Source: Sphingomonas sp. OK281
GTDB taxonomy: Bacteria > Pseudomonadota > Alphaproteobacteria > Sphingomonadales > Sphingomonadaceae
Direction: 5' to 3'
Assembly: GCF_900115295.1 (NCBI RefSeq)
Contig: NZ_FOVZ01000008.1
Coordinates: 91,827-155,826 of the forward strand
DNA length: 64,000 nucleotides
Below are positions 24,644 through 33,383 of this stretch, one piece after another (positions within the stretch are counted from its first letter, which is position 1; the number at the start of each line of letters is the position of its first letter). A model generated the notes under the pieces. That model did no database searches. It was not told the DNA's origin and saw only the letters and a list, made by a program, of their open reading frames with translations. A program made the translations under genes and the position numbers.

Positions 24644-25405
24644 TTAGCGGCGGGAGTGGCGAAGCGCGAAGGGGACGAGCGCGACCCACATGATGGTGAT
24701 GAAAGCGAGAAACTGGCTGGTCTGCGCCGGGCCGCCCGGGAGGTAGCCAAAGCCCCCCAGCGAGGCAGCGTAGAGCTCGAACGAAATAACCGACACGCCG
24801 ATTGCCAGCACATCTGCATCTCCCCCTCTCTCCTCCTGCGTTCCGAACCAGCGCAACGCGATGACGAACAGCGTGATGATGACGATCAGGATCAAGCGAA
24901 TGACGATGTCGTTGCCCGCGATGCCTATGGCGAGGGGGTAAAGCGTTACCGCCTCGACCGGGAATAGCTTCACTAGGCTGGTGTAATATGGCTCGGGCGT
25001 TGGATCGGGCTGGCGCCCGGGTCTTACCAACGGCGTTGATGATCGTCGAAGCCGCAGCGCGCCGCGCAGGGCTGGCCGAGCGGACGCCACCCCATCATTA
25101 GCAAACGCCGCAATCGCGCGCTGTACGGCTGCCGCGTACCGCGACACCTCTGCATCGCCTGGTGTAAGTGCCGCGCCGATCGCCGTCGCCTGTTCGCAGC
25201 GATCCAGGATCGTCGCGAACGCCGGTCGGTCCACGGCCTCGGGGCTGTGCAACGAAGCGAACCGATCGCGTTCGTTACCGAGAGCCGTGCGTAAGCCGAA
25301 TATCGTATCGAAGAAGCGCGGGAGATAGCGGGGGTTCTCGGTCAGTCCCTGAAGCTGATCGATAAGCGCATCTGCAGCCTCCACGGCCTGGGTAAAGGTG
25401 GTCAT
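24644..25405 (-). CDS. Membrane protein in protease operon
   Basis: A 253-residue protein. The first ~150 residues are soluble and helical (MTTFTQAVEAADALIDQLQG...), then a proline-rich linker leads to about three membrane spans (VEAVTLYPLAIGIAGNDIVI, LILIVIITLFVIALRWFG, SQFLAFITIMWVALVPFALR). The start is set by GAGGAGGATCCG-ATG. It lies 19 bases upstream of the M4 gene. A cytosolic sensor domain on a membrane anchor is a reasonable reading, but no family is recognised. Confidence 0.65.
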   Translation of the reverse strand: MTTFTQAVEAADALIDQLQGLTENPRYLPRFFDTIFGLRTALGNERDRFASLHSPEAVDRPAFATILDRCEQATAIGAALTPGDAEVSRYAAAVQRAIAAFANDGVASARPALRGALRLRRSSTPLVRPGRQPDPTPEPYYTSLVKLFPVEAVTLYPLAIGIAGNDIVIRLILIVIITLFVIALRWFGTQEERGGDADVLAIGVSVISFELYAASLGGFGYLPGGPAQTSQFLAFITIMWVALVPFALRHSRR

Positions 25406-25415
25406 CGGATCCTCC

Positions 25416-25716
25416 TCAGGCGGGGGTGGCGATCGACGCGATCAGTCCGAGCGCGCGGGTGATGCGATCGATGTTCAGTCGAGCCGCGGCACGGCGCTGC
25501 TGCGGCGATAAGCGACCGGCCAAGGCATCCCTCAGCCCGGTCTGGGCTTTCGCGGCGAGATCAATGGCGTCTGCGACTTCAGCCGCTCGTACGGGTCCCT
25601 GCTTCGCGGCCTCGCGGGCGGCAAAAACACGGATCGCAAGCTGCTCGCGCTGTTCGGCCGACAGATTGGTGCGGTTGCGAAGGTACAAGCATGGGGCCGT
25701 CGATCATGTCGGTCAT
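25416..25716 (-). CDS. Hypothetical protein of protease operon, apparent frameshift near start
   Basis: The coherent frame runs from 25688 to 25416 (YLRNRTNLSAEQREQLAIRV...) but offers only a TTG with no ribosome-binding site. AAGGAGAG followed at seven bases by ATG at 25716 opens another frame reading MTDMIDGP. Dropping one base from the GGGG run at 25694-25697 joins them as MTDMIDGPCLYLRNRTNLSA. The product would be about 100 residues, helical and basic, ending DRITRALGLIASIATPA. Function unknown; it sits between nuclease and membrane gene. Confidence 0.55.
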
Positions 25717-25791
25717 TGTCCGACTCTCCTTGTTGATCCGACAGTCGATGTTCCATATATGTTCTTTGTAGGACAGCGCTATTTGCGGCCG

Positions 25792-26715
25792 TTACAGCCT
25801 AATATCTTCGGCCTCGGTAATCAGCACCCGGACAGCGTCGCCGGTCGCCTTCTCCTCGTTCGAGAATCCGTCGAACTCCCGCAACGACCCAAAGTCGAGG
25901 TTCGTCAGGCCTTCTATCGCGAGGACTGATCGCTGATAGGTCTTGAACGCTCCGAACAGGAGCGACTGCGCGTCTAGATCGACATCATGATCGATCAGAT
26001 AGGCGGAGGCCGATGGACGACCGTCGTCATGGATGAAGGCCACGACCTTCCAATAAGCCAGCCGAATAGCGACGCCGCGGTAAACCGGATCATTGCCCCT
26101 GAAGACTGGCCCCGTAAAAACGGTCGCACGTTCGCCGACCCGGCGCGTGTTGCTGAGAATATAGTCCTCGAGGCTCAACCAGGATCGCTGATTGAAGACC
26201 GAGAGCTGTGGCGCGCAGTTGGTGAAATGGAAGGTATCGCGGTTGGCTACGCTGGCGGTCTGGCCCCAGTTGGGATCTTCGCGCCGCACAAGATGGCCGC
26301 GATCGAAATCGTTGTCGGCATATAGCTCATCCCCCGCCTGGGCTGCTTCGGGAATGCGTCCGTCGAACGCCCACGGATCACCGCCGCGCGGTACCGAGAC
26401 GCTGGCGCTTCCATCGATATTGACGGCGGTGAACAGGGCTAGACGACGGCTTTTCGACATGACGACTGAGAAATGCTCGTAGTCCAAGCGACTACTATCG
26501 CTCTCGGGAACTGACAGAACGTCCTCGGCGATGGCCGTCGCGTCAGGAAGCGACACCCTAAATTCGGTAAGAAAGTCTTCGAGGTAACCCGCGCCCACGG
26601 AACGTGCCTGGTTCGGACGTCCTGACCCCCTCCGGTTCGAACGGCAGCAAGCCAGGGTTCGAACGCCCCAGTTGCTGAAGGTCCGCCAAGCGGGGTCGAT
26701 ATGACAGGTTGATCA
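25792..26715 (-). CDS. DNA/RNA non-specific endonuclease (NUC1 type), frameshifted near N-terminus
   Basis: The main frame (26598 to 25792, GTG first) encodes a beta-beta-alpha-metal nuclease: DRGH at residues 99-102 (DNDFDRGHLVRREDPNWG) with the downstream metal asparagine N127 (HFTNCAPQ). A proper ATG with AGAGGATCACC lies at 26715 and reads MINLSYRPRLADLQQLGRSN up to EPGTFR. Removing one base in the CCC run at 26594-26596 fuses it in frame to GAGYLEDFL. No signal peptide is visible in either reading. It heads the operon that contains the M4 protease, so proteolytic control of the nuclease is a possible link. Confidence 0.85.
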
Positions 26716-26802
26716 TGGTGATCCTCTTTCTTTCGCTTCCATCAGTGACCAGTATGCTTGCTCCGCGGCGTCGTTGTTACATCCGGATGGGACGGCTCAG
26801 GA

Positions 26803-27048
26803 TCAAACGCATAAGGGCGCGAAGCGGCGAACTCGCGGCATCACGTGCGGCACCGCCCGGCTTTTCACAGCATCAACCCCTACCGGATCACGGCTCTGGG
26901 AGGCCGCGTTGTAGCCGCGTTGCCACGCAGCGCGCAGACGACTGCCGCGCCGGCCGCTGGGGCTATCGTTACCCATGACGAAGCAGCGCCATCCCGCTTT
27001 CTGGGCTTCCCACAAATCGTCAACCGGCTGCGGTGAAAGCAGCACCAT
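26803..27048 (-). CDS. Small basic protein with RMF-like motif
   Basis: An 81-residue frame whose ATG at 27048 overlaps the upstream gene stop by 29 bases. It reads VDDLWEAQKAGWRCFVMGND, then RGSRLRAAWQRGYNAASQSR. The W-xRGYxA pattern recalls ribosome-modulation-factor-like peptides, but the similarity is short. The C-terminal third is arginine-rich and less convincing. Confidence 0.4.
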   Translation of the reverse strand: MVLLSPQPVDDLWEAQKAGWRCFVMGNDSPSGRRGSRLRAAWQRGYNAASQSRDPVGVDAVKSRAVPHVMPRVRRFAPLCV

Positions 27049-28327
27049 AGCCTTCGGCGAGCGTGCCGCCTTCGGCCTCGATCCGGATCAGGTGGCCGCG
27101 GCGCGGCGCTGGACCGACATGGCGGGCGGTGAACTCCCCGAGCTTGCCAGTCAGACCTTTTATGGCCTTGCCCCAACGGATGTGGCCGGCACCCAGATTG
27201 TCCGTGCCGTCGTAGCCTCGGTCGAGCCAGCAGCGCAGGTGCGCACGCTGTTGCAGGAGCGAGTTTTGCGATCGCTCCATGTTCGCACACAGCGGCAGTG
27301 CGCTTGCGAAGGCGTCGACGATGCGAAGGTAGTCGCCCTGTACCGCGATCAGGACGTCGTCGAAATCGTGTCCACTGAGGATGGCGCGGAGGGCATCGCC
27401 GTGGCTAGGATCGGCGATCATTTCGTCGGCGCGGTAAGCCGCGATCGGCACCTTCGTCTCGACCGGGCAGCCATTCACGACGAAGCCGTCATGGCGGTCG
27501 ATCGTGACTATCGTCATGGCCTCGGTGCCGGGTCGGGCGCGGATCTCATCAACGAGGCGCAGACTCGAGACGCGCATCAACCCTGGCGTCACCTCTTCGA
27601 TCGTGGCGTCAGAGACAATCAGCAGACGCCTTGACCACCGCGTTGGGCGAGCATGATCGTTTCGCTTGGGCGAGCTGCTCGGCGCCGGTCGTGCCCTCGG
27701 CGGTAGCGGCGCTGCCGGACGTTGATTATCCCGGCGAATGGCGGCGAGGTTGCTGCGTCGCGCGGCGTCGAACAGGTCGGCCTGGTCACCGCCACCATCG
27801 GCAAAACCACGGTCATAGGCCTCGCGCTTGGCGTCCTGCCGTCGCGAGCCATCGGCGCAAAAGCGATGCTCCCAACCGGCATCGGCCGCGGTCCAGCCGC
27901 TCGCGTAGGCAACGGCCAGATCCCAGTCATAGCCGTAGCGATCCCGGCCATGCAGGATCGCAATCTCGCTATCGACAATCGTCCCTTCACGGGCGCGCGA
28001 TTCCATGAAGGCGAAGTTCCGGGTCTGCCGTTCGGCCTCCGTCTTGGCGGCTATCGCGTCGTTCAATGGCTTCATCGCCGCGATACGTTCGCGTCCCCTT
28101 GCCATCCGGTCCTCCAGTGGCGCCGTGGGTGGCAAATCCGGAAAGGATCGCCAGATCAGGGCCAGCTCGGTTGCCTGTTCGACCGACTGGCCACGCGTCA
28201 GCCAGCAACGCATATCGGTGGAATCAAAATAGTCCGGCTCTACGGCCTCGGCGTCACGCGGTGACCGGACAAGGGGGAACGCTCCCGCCGGGACGATCCC
28301 GGTGGGCTGCGATTGCAGCATCAGCAA
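27020..28327 (-). CDS. Conserved plasmid hypothetical protein
   Basis: A 435-residue soluble protein. Two related cysteine-containing motifs occur (MRCWLTRGQ near residue 39 and LRCWLDRGYDG near 375). The middle holds RYGYDWDLAVAYASGWTAAD and KREAYDRGFADGGG, small W/G/Y-rich helical units. A proline-rich linker (RPAAPLPPRARPAPSSSPKR) divides the halves. No catalytic motif recognised. It belongs to the leftward plasmid-conserved block and could be involved in host adaptation or anti-defence, which is only inference. Confidence 0.6.
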   Translation of the reverse strand: MLMLQSQPTGIVPAGAFPLVRSPRDAEAVEPDYFDSTDMRCWLTRGQSVEQATELALIWRSFPDLPPTAPLEDRMARGRERIAAMKPLNDAIAAKTEAERQTRNFAFMESRAREGTIVDSEIAILHGRDRYGYDWDLAVAYASGWTAADAGWEHRFCADGSRRQDAKREAYDRGFADGGGDQADLFDAARRSNLAAIRRDNQRPAAPLPPRARPAPSSSPKRNDHARPTRWSRRLLIVSDATIEEVTPGLMRVSSLRLVDEIRARPGTEAMTIVTIDRHDGFVVNGCPVETKVPIAAYRADEMIADPSHGDALRAILSGHDFDDVLIAVQGDYLRIVDAFASALPLCANMERSQNSLLQQRAHLRCWLDRGYDGTDNLGAGHIRWGKAIKGLTGKLGEFTARHVGPAPRRGHLIRIEAEGGTLAEGYGAAFTAAG

Positions 28328-28356
28328 TGGCTCAATCCTTCAGAGGATGGGCGGGA

Positions 28357-28857
28357 TTACGCTTCGACCAGACGTTGGCGCGCGGCCTTCGCTTGTTGCG
28401 GAAAGGCCGCTGCGAGGTGGCCGTGAAGGATACCGAAGTCAGCGATCGGGAACGTCCCGTCGGCGTTCGGCCGCGTCGTCAGAAGCGCACCGATCACCAG
28501 CTCGACGTGGTCGAGGCGTTCGATCTTGGCGACCGAACCAGCGTAGATGACCGGGGGCGTAAATCCGGCCTCGAGCCATGACCCCAGACCTTCCTCTACC
28601 GCCTCGGCATATGCCTGAACGGCTTCGTCTTCCTCGTCCTCGATGTGGAGGGCAAGCGTCCGATAGACGCCAAAGTCATGTCGGTTCGTGTGCGGTCCAA
28701 GCTTGCAGCCGGCGGGCGGCATACCGTGCCGCGCTATGATCGCCAGCTTGTAGCCCAAGACCTCGAACGTGTTCACGGCCTCGAAGTCCGGCGTCTGGCC
28801 GAGTTGGGCGCAGTCCTCGTTGGCCGGTGCGCCACCAATATCGATAATGTAGGACAT
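28357..28857 (-). CDS. Conserved plasmid hypothetical protein
   Basis: I start at the ATG at 28857 (MSYIIDIGGAPANEDCAQLG), because sequence upstream in the frame is arginine-rich and unlike protein. The product has 166 residues, with VNTFEVLGYKLAIIARHG and a cluster HTNRHDFGVYRTLALHIEDE that looks beta-sandwich-like. Soluble, acidic. A polypurine tract lies in the leader at about 28899-28912. Family unknown. Confidence 0.6.
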   Translation of the reverse strand: MSYIIDIGGAPANEDCAQLGQTPDFEAVNTFEVLGYKLAIIARHGMPPAGCKLGPHTNRHDFGVYRTLALHIEDEEDEAVQAYAEAVEEGLGSWLEAGFTPPVIYAGSVAKIERLDHVELVIGALLTTRPNADGTFPIADFGILHGHLAAAFPQQAKAARQRLVEA

Positions 28858-28933
28858 GGGGTATCTCCATCGATCCACTTGGATCAACCCAAACACCATC
28901 CCTCTTCCCTCTAACCGCCGCGAAGCGTGGTGC

Positions 28934-29233
28934 TCAAGATCGATAAAGGAACCGCTGCGCCGGTCCGTCGACAGACCCGAGCGTCTTGAGGCGGTCGGTC
29001 TCAAGCGTAGCGCCGAGCGTTTCCGGCAGGTTGGCATAGCGGCCAGCAATCTCGATCGCCGCTGCTGCGGTCGGTAGCTCGTCGGGCTCAGTACCCTGCC
29101 ATTCGACCATGTCTTCCTCGCCTTTCATGGTCGGGTGAGGACGCAGGACCTGCACGAAGAACGTCGCCAGGGGACGATCCCAACCGATCGCTACGGTGGT
29201 GCCGGCGTTGCCGGTGAATGTATGACGGCTCAT
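28934..29233 (-). CDS. Conserved plasmid hypothetical protein
   Basis: A 99-residue protein, MSRHTFTGNAGTTVAIGWDR then PLATFFVQVLRP and a C-terminal helix. The FTG...V.GWDRPL.TFF pattern is one I recall in small proteins on sphingomonad plasmids, with no known function. It is soluble and lies in the leftward block. Confidence 0.6.
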   Translation of the reverse strand: MSRHTFTGNAGTTVAIGWDRPLATFFVQVLRPHPTMKGEEDMVEWQGTEPDELPTAAAAIEIAGRYANLPETLGATLETDRLKTLGSVDGPAQRFLYRS

Positions 29234-29252
29234 CGATTAATCCCCCAATCGG

Positions 29253-29558
29253 TCAGGAAGCGAGCGTAATCCACGCAAGCTGCCACGGGCGCGGATGCGG
29301 CGTAAAGCGGAGTACGCCAGGGACCTGTTCAGCATCACCAGCCAGCCGCTCGACCAGCCAGTCGATATAGAGGATGGCATCGGCCATATCCCCGTCGAGC
29401 AGGTCGTCGAGCATCGCCGACTGGCGCGCGTGATCCTCGGTGAGCATCGACCAGTCGAGCGCATCAAGGAAACGCTCCCGTCGCTCGATGAAGTGCGCAA
29501 TGCGCGTGGCGTCGGCTCGTGCAACCGCGAGCGCGTCTTGGATGTGCATGGGCATCAC
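29253..29558 (-). CDS. Small helical hypothetical protein
   Basis: A 101-residue acidic helical protein (MMPMHIQDALAVARADATRI; AMLDDLLDGDMADAILYIDW) ending RPWQLAWITLAS. GAAGGAGTG precedes the ATG. It starts five bases after the preceding gene's stop, so the two are co-transcribed. No family recognised. Confidence 0.6.
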   Translation of the reverse strand: MMPMHIQDALAVARADATRIAHFIERRERFLDALDWSMLTEDHARQSAMLDDLLDGDMADAILYIDWLVERLAGDAEQVPGVLRFTPHPRPWQLAWITLAS

Positions 29559-29562
29559 TCCT

Positions 29563-30207
29563 TCAGGCGGCGATCAGGACCGGGGCGACAGGCGCGACCG
29601 GGCGGACTGCGATCGACAGATCACGGCGCAGGCGATCAGCGAAGCGGTCCGGCTTCAGCAGATCGGCCATCGGCGCGTAGTGGTTGGGCTGGCTCGTGCT
29701 ATCGCAGACAGCCCGGTACGCTACCTCGCGACCCTCGTGACGTGCGCCGATCCTGACGGTGACGGCAAACTCGCCGGCCGCCAGCAGGACATGGCCAGAT
29801 TGATCGCGTTCCCCCTGAAGCGACACTACCTCGAATGTCCCCGGTGCCAGGCCAATGCAGACGGCGAGGGCGTTCATCGCCTCGGTCGCTTCGATATGAA
29901 AACGCTCCTTGGCGCCGGCGTCATATTCCACGCCGCGGATTGCGAGCGCCAGCAGCGTCGGGAACCGCTTCAGGTCTTCGAGGCGGCGCCTGCAGGCGTG
30001 GCGAAGTACCTCGCGGGGCGCACGATTGGTCGACACGGTTGCCATGTGACGCGCCAGCAGGACGACAGCGGGGTCGCTGTTGGGATCGACGCCGGCATTG
30101 CGGCAGTCGTCGACCGCTTTTCCCATTGCGTGCAATGTCGCAACGACGGTGGTGAGGGCGCTCGGGTCCAGCGCTTGTTGGTGGCGGAAAGGCACATCGT
30201 AAATCAT
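29563..30207 (-). CDS. Conserved plasmid hypothetical protein
   Basis: The start at the ATG at 30207 (MIYDVPFRHQQALDPSALTT) has GGAG about nine bases upstream. The product has 214 residues: a helical N-terminal half, then TFEVVSLQGERDQSGHVLLAAGEFAVTVRIG, which reads as beta strands. Soluble. The leader holds a purine-rich tract at 30257-30276. First gene of a pair with the 101-aa protein. Confidence 0.55.
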   Translation of the reverse strand: MIYDVPFRHQQALDPSALTTVVATLHAMGKAVDDCRNAGVDPNSDPAVVLLARHMATVSTNRAPREVLRHACRRRLEDLKRFPTLLALAIRGVEYDAGAKERFHIEATEAMNALAVCIGLAPGTFEVVSLQGERDQSGHVLLAAGEFAVTVRIGARHEGREVAYRAVCDSTSQPNHYAPMADLLKPDRFADRLRRDLSIAVRPVAPVAPVLIAA

Positions 30208-30337
30208 CGACGCATGCTCCGATTGAGGACCGTGCGCTCTTTCGGCGCACACTCTTCACCCCCCTCTCTTCTCCCGCGACACCCGGTTTGCGCTCGTATC
30301 GTCAGCCCATCAGGGCTGGGCGCTTGGGCACGTCTCG

Positions 30338-30419
30338 GGAAAGATGTTGCCGGATTTGGCAACATCTTTCCGGCCTTTAGTCGGCCCCCTACCCCCTCCG
30401 TTGACCAGAGGGGGTAGGG
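30338..30419. terminator. Two strong inverted repeats between plasmid genes
   Basis: GGAAAGATGTTGCC / GGCAACATCTTTCC (14-bp arms, 6-base loop, 30338-30371) and CCCTACCCCCTC / GAGGGGGTAGGG (12-bp arms, 30387-30419). No T-run follows on either strand, so they may act as transcript-end stabilisers or barriers rather than classical terminators. Confidence 0.5.
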
Positions 30420-30437
30420 CGACGACGCTCCCGATCG

Positions 30438-31043
30438 TCACGGCACCAGTTCGACATCAAGAGCCGCAAAGGTGTTGATCGGGCGGGAGCTGTCGTAGCG
30501 TCCTGCATCACACAGGCCTTTGAAGTCCGGGCCTTCATACTGTGCAAAGCCCAGATGATCGCAGCCGGTGATGCGCTGCCCAGTGACGCCGACCTTGCCC
30601 TTGGGCACCCAGTCGGCCCAATCTCCGGACGCTGAGCGTACCCCGATCTCTCCGATCGCGGCCTCGTAGAGCGCTACCTTCTTCAGGACATAGCTATCGC
30701 TTGGGCTGATAACCTCGCCGGTGAAGGCACCGTATTGCATCGGCCGCCAGTGACGTGCCGTTTGATGGGCAAGGTTGCGCTCGATGTCGAACAGCGGGTC
30801 TTTTAGCGCTGCGAACTCGGTCTCGAACCCGATGACTACCAGCGACCAGTTTACGTCTTCCTCGTAGTAGATGCTGTCGAGGCGCAGGGGCTCGGGCATC
30901 GCAGCCTGACGCTCATCCGACAGGACGAAGCCACCATGCGAGGGGGTGGTAACGAACCAGATGCCTGGCAGGCGCTGGATCGCGGTATCGGGAGCGTCCC
31001 AGAGCGTATGCACGGGCACGAAGGTCGAAGTGAAAGCGGGCAT
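30438..31043 (-). CDS. DUF7007-like plasmid protein
   Basis: A 201-residue soluble protein with IWFVTTPSHGGFVLSDERQA near residues 28-47 and IYYEEDVNWSLVVIGFETEF near 58-77. The THGG-type loop and the YEEDxxW motif are what I recall for DUF7007 domains of plasmid and phage genes next to antirestriction proteins. AAGGAGACGATC precedes the ATG. A G-rich tract with four G-runs lies in the leader (31063-31087). Confidence 0.65.
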   Translation of the reverse strand: MPAFTSTFVPVHTLWDAPDTAIQRLPGIWFVTTPSHGGFVLSDERQAAMPEPLRLDSIYYEEDVNWSLVVIGFETEFAALKDPLFDIERNLAHQTARHWRPMQYGAFTGEVISPSDSYVLKKVALYEAAIGEIGVRSASGDWADWVPKGKVGVTGQRITGCDHLGFAQYEGPDFKGLCDAGRYDSSRPINTFAALDVELVP

Positions 31044-31062
31044 GATCGTCTCCTTGATCGAT

Positions 31063-31087
31063 GCCCTTCCCCTCCCCCTTCTCTCCC
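31063..31087 (-). promoter_or_regulatory. G-rich leader tract with quadruplex potential
   Basis: Read on the minus strand this has runs of 3, 5, 4 and 3 G separated by AGAGAA, A and AA, 20 bases upstream of the start at 31043. It is the strongest example of a purine tract found in several leaders in the window. Confidence 0.4.
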
Positions 31088-31094
31088 ACGCGAT

Positions 31095-31628
31095 TCAGCG
31101 CTCTCGGCTGCTTTTGCCCCGGGCCTCGCATGAGAGGCGTTCGCCGCGACGCCATTTTGCCGGCTCGATGAAGTAGCCGGCATGCACGCCGGCATGTCTG
31201 GCCTCGGCGTTTTCATAAGCGGCGAGATAACGCTGGGCACGCTCAGGGTCACTCTTCAGGTAGCTGGTCGCCGGCACGGCAAGGCCGGCAGCGATCATGC
31301 TCTCGCCAAGGTCCTGGCCTCCGATCTCGACCGTTCCAATCGGACGACCGTAGCTTTGCTTGCCCGTCAGGCGGATCGTACTGCTTCCCGATTTCAGCAG
31401 CTTCGACGCATAGTCCTGTGCCGCCTTGCCGCACGGCCAGCAGCCATCCGTATTTCGACACAATTGCCTCTTCTCGAAGGCATCGGCCCCAAAAATCCGG
31501 ACGTCGAACGATACGGTGTCACCGTCGATCGCGCGACCGTCAGCTCGGATCATCGACGGGTCTTCGGCCTGGGACGCGGCCCCTCCGCAGGCGGCAAGGG
31601 CAAAAGCGAGGACAAGGGTCATGCGCAT
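31095..31628 (-). CDS. Staphylococcal-nuclease-like lipoprotein
   Basis: I start at the ATG at 31628 (MRMTLVLAFALAACGG), which gives a lipobox LAAC and hence an anchored, exported protein. An SNase/TNase-like fold follows: IRADGRAIDGDTVSFDVRIF, GADAFEKRQLC, and a cysteine-rich CRNTDGCWPCGKAAQDYA. The canonical Arg/Glu catalytic residues are only partly visible, so activity is unsure. The upstream gene stop overlaps its start. An exported nuclease on a plasmid could degrade incoming or released DNA. Confidence 0.75.
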   Translation of the reverse strand: MRMTLVLAFALAACGGAASQAEDPSMIRADGRAIDGDTVSFDVRIFGADAFEKRQLCRNTDGCWPCGKAAQDYASKLLKSGSSTIRLTGKQSYGRPIGTVEIGGQDLGESMIAAGLAVPATSYLKSDPERAQRYLAAYENAEARHAGVHAGYFIEPAKWRRGERLSCEARGKSSRER

Positions 31629-31810
31629 GCGCGTGCGTCCTGGATCAGGGCGTCGGTCGTCTCGAGGATCAGCCACGGCTGCAGCGGCTCGCCCGTAGCG
31701 ACGATGTCGGTGTGAATTTCGTCAAGGCGCATCCATGCGGCGACCCTGACGGCGTTGGACCTGCTGCACAGCACACGGCGCAGCGGCGAGAGGGGAGTGT
31801 CGGCAGACAT
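31619..31810 (-). CDS. Small hypothetical protein
   Basis: A 63-residue product from the ATG at 31810 (MSADTPLSPLRRVLCSRSNA), or 67 from 31822. A helix VRVAAWMRLDEIHTDIVATG and a leucine-rich end follow. It overlaps both neighbours by a few bases and is thus co-translated with the nuclease lipoprotein. Confidence 0.5.
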   Translation of the reverse strand: MSADTPLSPLRRVLCSRSNAVRVAAWMRLDEIHTDIVATGEPLQPWLILETTDALIQDARACA

Positions 31811-31821
31811 GGGGATATCCA

Positions 31822-32460
31822 TTATGGTGGTGTCGCATACGCGGTAGGGGCCGCGAAGACGGTGCGGTGAACTTTGGTTTCGGGGACGACAGACCAGGCC
31901 AGGTCGCGGAAGTGCGAGATGCGGTAGTGGCCGTGCCCCTTGTCACTCCGGAAGGTGATCTTCTCGCCGCGTTTCACGACGATGAACTCGGTGCCGGTAT
32001 GGCCGTCGCTGAACGAAACCGGGCGGGGAAGTTTGATCCGCATCCCGTTATCGATTTTGCGGGCGTGCAGCCTTAGCCGAGCGAGGCAACGGCGCCGCCA
32101 ATCCAGCGCGCTCTCTTTGCTGGTTGGCGACAGGAGACGCAGAATCCGGGCAGGGCATCCGGCCTGGCAGGGGCCCATAGATTCCTCCATGTCCTTGTAC
32201 GCAAATACGTATCCGTCTCTGGCCTTGGGGTTCCAGCGGACCAGACACACCAGTGCGATGACGTAGAGCGGCTCGTCGTCTGAAATAATCTCAGCTGCTG
32301 CGTACCAGACGCGGTTTCCGACGAACGCGCTGTCGATAACGCGCATGCCGCGCGTGCCGCCACCATCCAGCGCACGGCTGTAGGTGAACTGGTCGTCGAG
32401 ATAGGCCTTGGGGTTCGGGTGGCCGGCCATGCCGGCGCTGGTCATCGAGAGCCAACCCAT
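31822..32460 (-). CDS. DUF6927-like plasmid protein
   Basis: A 212-residue protein: MGWLSMTSAGMAGHPNPKAYLDDQFTYS at the start, VIALVCLVRWNPKARDGYVF, then KDMEESMGPCQAGCPARILR. The YKDM-ESMGP-C-x3-CP motif with two cysteines is what I recall as DUF6927. It is usually encoded beside ArdC-type and DUF7007 genes on alphaproteobacterial plasmids. It overlaps the ArdC stop by 19 bases. Function unknown. Confidence 0.7.
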   Translation of the reverse strand: MGWLSMTSAGMAGHPNPKAYLDDQFTYSRALDGGGTRGMRVIDSAFVGNRVWYAAAEIISDDEPLYVIALVCLVRWNPKARDGYVFAYKDMEESMGPCQAGCPARILRLLSPTSKESALDWRRRCLARLRLHARKIDNGMRIKLPRPVSFSDGHTGTEFIVVKRGEKITFRSDKGHGHYRISHFRDLAWSVVPETKVHRTVFAAPTAYATPP

Positions 32461-33383
32461 GTCGTGTTCTCCGGTTCATGCGGCGGCCGTGTTTCTGCTG
32501 CAGCCTCGGTCGAGAAGGCGCGAAGGTAGGAGAAGGCCTGTTCGGCCTTGGCGGCGGCGAGGAAGATCGCGGTCTTGTCGGCACGCAGCACCCCCAACCA
32601 GTTGGCGAGGTAGGAGGCGTGGCTATCGTGCAGCTCGGTCGAGAGACCGAGATCGCCGCAGATCATGGCCGAGCCAAGCTCAGCGACCAATTCTTCGACG
32701 CAATATGCGTTGTCGCCGAAGCGCTTCCCGAAGGTGCGATCGAGCCGGGAGGCATGGCCTGCCCAATGGACGGTCTCGTGTGCCCGAACCGATGCGTATG
32801 CGTCGCCTGACTTGAAGCTGCCGGTGTGCGGCATCTGGATATAGTCGAAGGTAGGGTGGAAGAAGGCGCGGTCACCGCCGTGACGGACCTTGGCCGGGAT
32901 ACCGGCAAAGAAGGCGTCGATGCGATCCTGCCGTTCGGAGATCAGCAAAGGGGTCGGTGCGACCTCGCGCGGGTAGTAATAGTCCGGCAGGCCAACGATT
33001 TCGTCGGCGTTGAAGACGACATAGGAACGCAGAAAGCGGATCATCTGGTCGGCGGTCGCCCCGAGCAGATTGGGCATTCCGGCCTTGCGGAAGGTCGAGG
33101 CATAGACGGAGAAAGACGGTCTGGCATCGCGGTTGATCTCGCCGCCCAGTTCGCGGGCCTGACGGGCGGTCATCCAGTAGCGGCTGCGATAGCCATAGGT
33201 GTCGGCGGTCGCCCAGAGCCATAGGGCGTTTATTCCGGTGTACGGAACGCCCTCGTGGCGCAGTGGCCTGCCGCCCTCGCCGGTAACCGACCAGGAGCGC
33301 TGCCACGGCAGGGTCCCGGCTTCGAGCCGTGCGATGATGGCGGCGGTGATGTCGGCCGCAATGTCGCGGGTTGTAGCGGTCAT
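32442..33383 (-). CDS. ardC: ArdC-family antirestriction protein
   Basis: About 313 residues from the ATG at 33383. The N-terminal domain (DIAADITAAIIARLEAGTLP then WQRSW and INALWLW) is the ssDNA-binding ArdC N-domain. The C-terminal zincin-like domain has HETVHWAGH as HExxH and EELVAELGSAMIC with the third ligand. ArdC proteins protect incoming plasmid DNA from host restriction in the recipient. Length and motif order are typical. Confidence 0.92.
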   Translation of the reverse strand: MTATTRDIAADITAAIIARLEAGTLPWQRSWSVTGEGGRPLRHEGVPYTGINALWLWATADTYGYRSRYWMTARQARELGGEINRDARPSFSVYASTFRKAGMPNLLGATADQMIRFLRSYVVFNADEIVGLPDYYYPREVAPTPLLISERQDRIDAFFAGIPAKVRHGGDRAFFHPTFDYIQMPHTGSFKSGDAYASVRAHETVHWAGHASRLDRTFGKRFGDNAYCVEELVAELGSAMICGDLGLSTELHDSHASYLANWLGVLRADKTAIFLAAAKAEQAFSYLRAFSTEAAAETRPPHEPENTTWVGSR

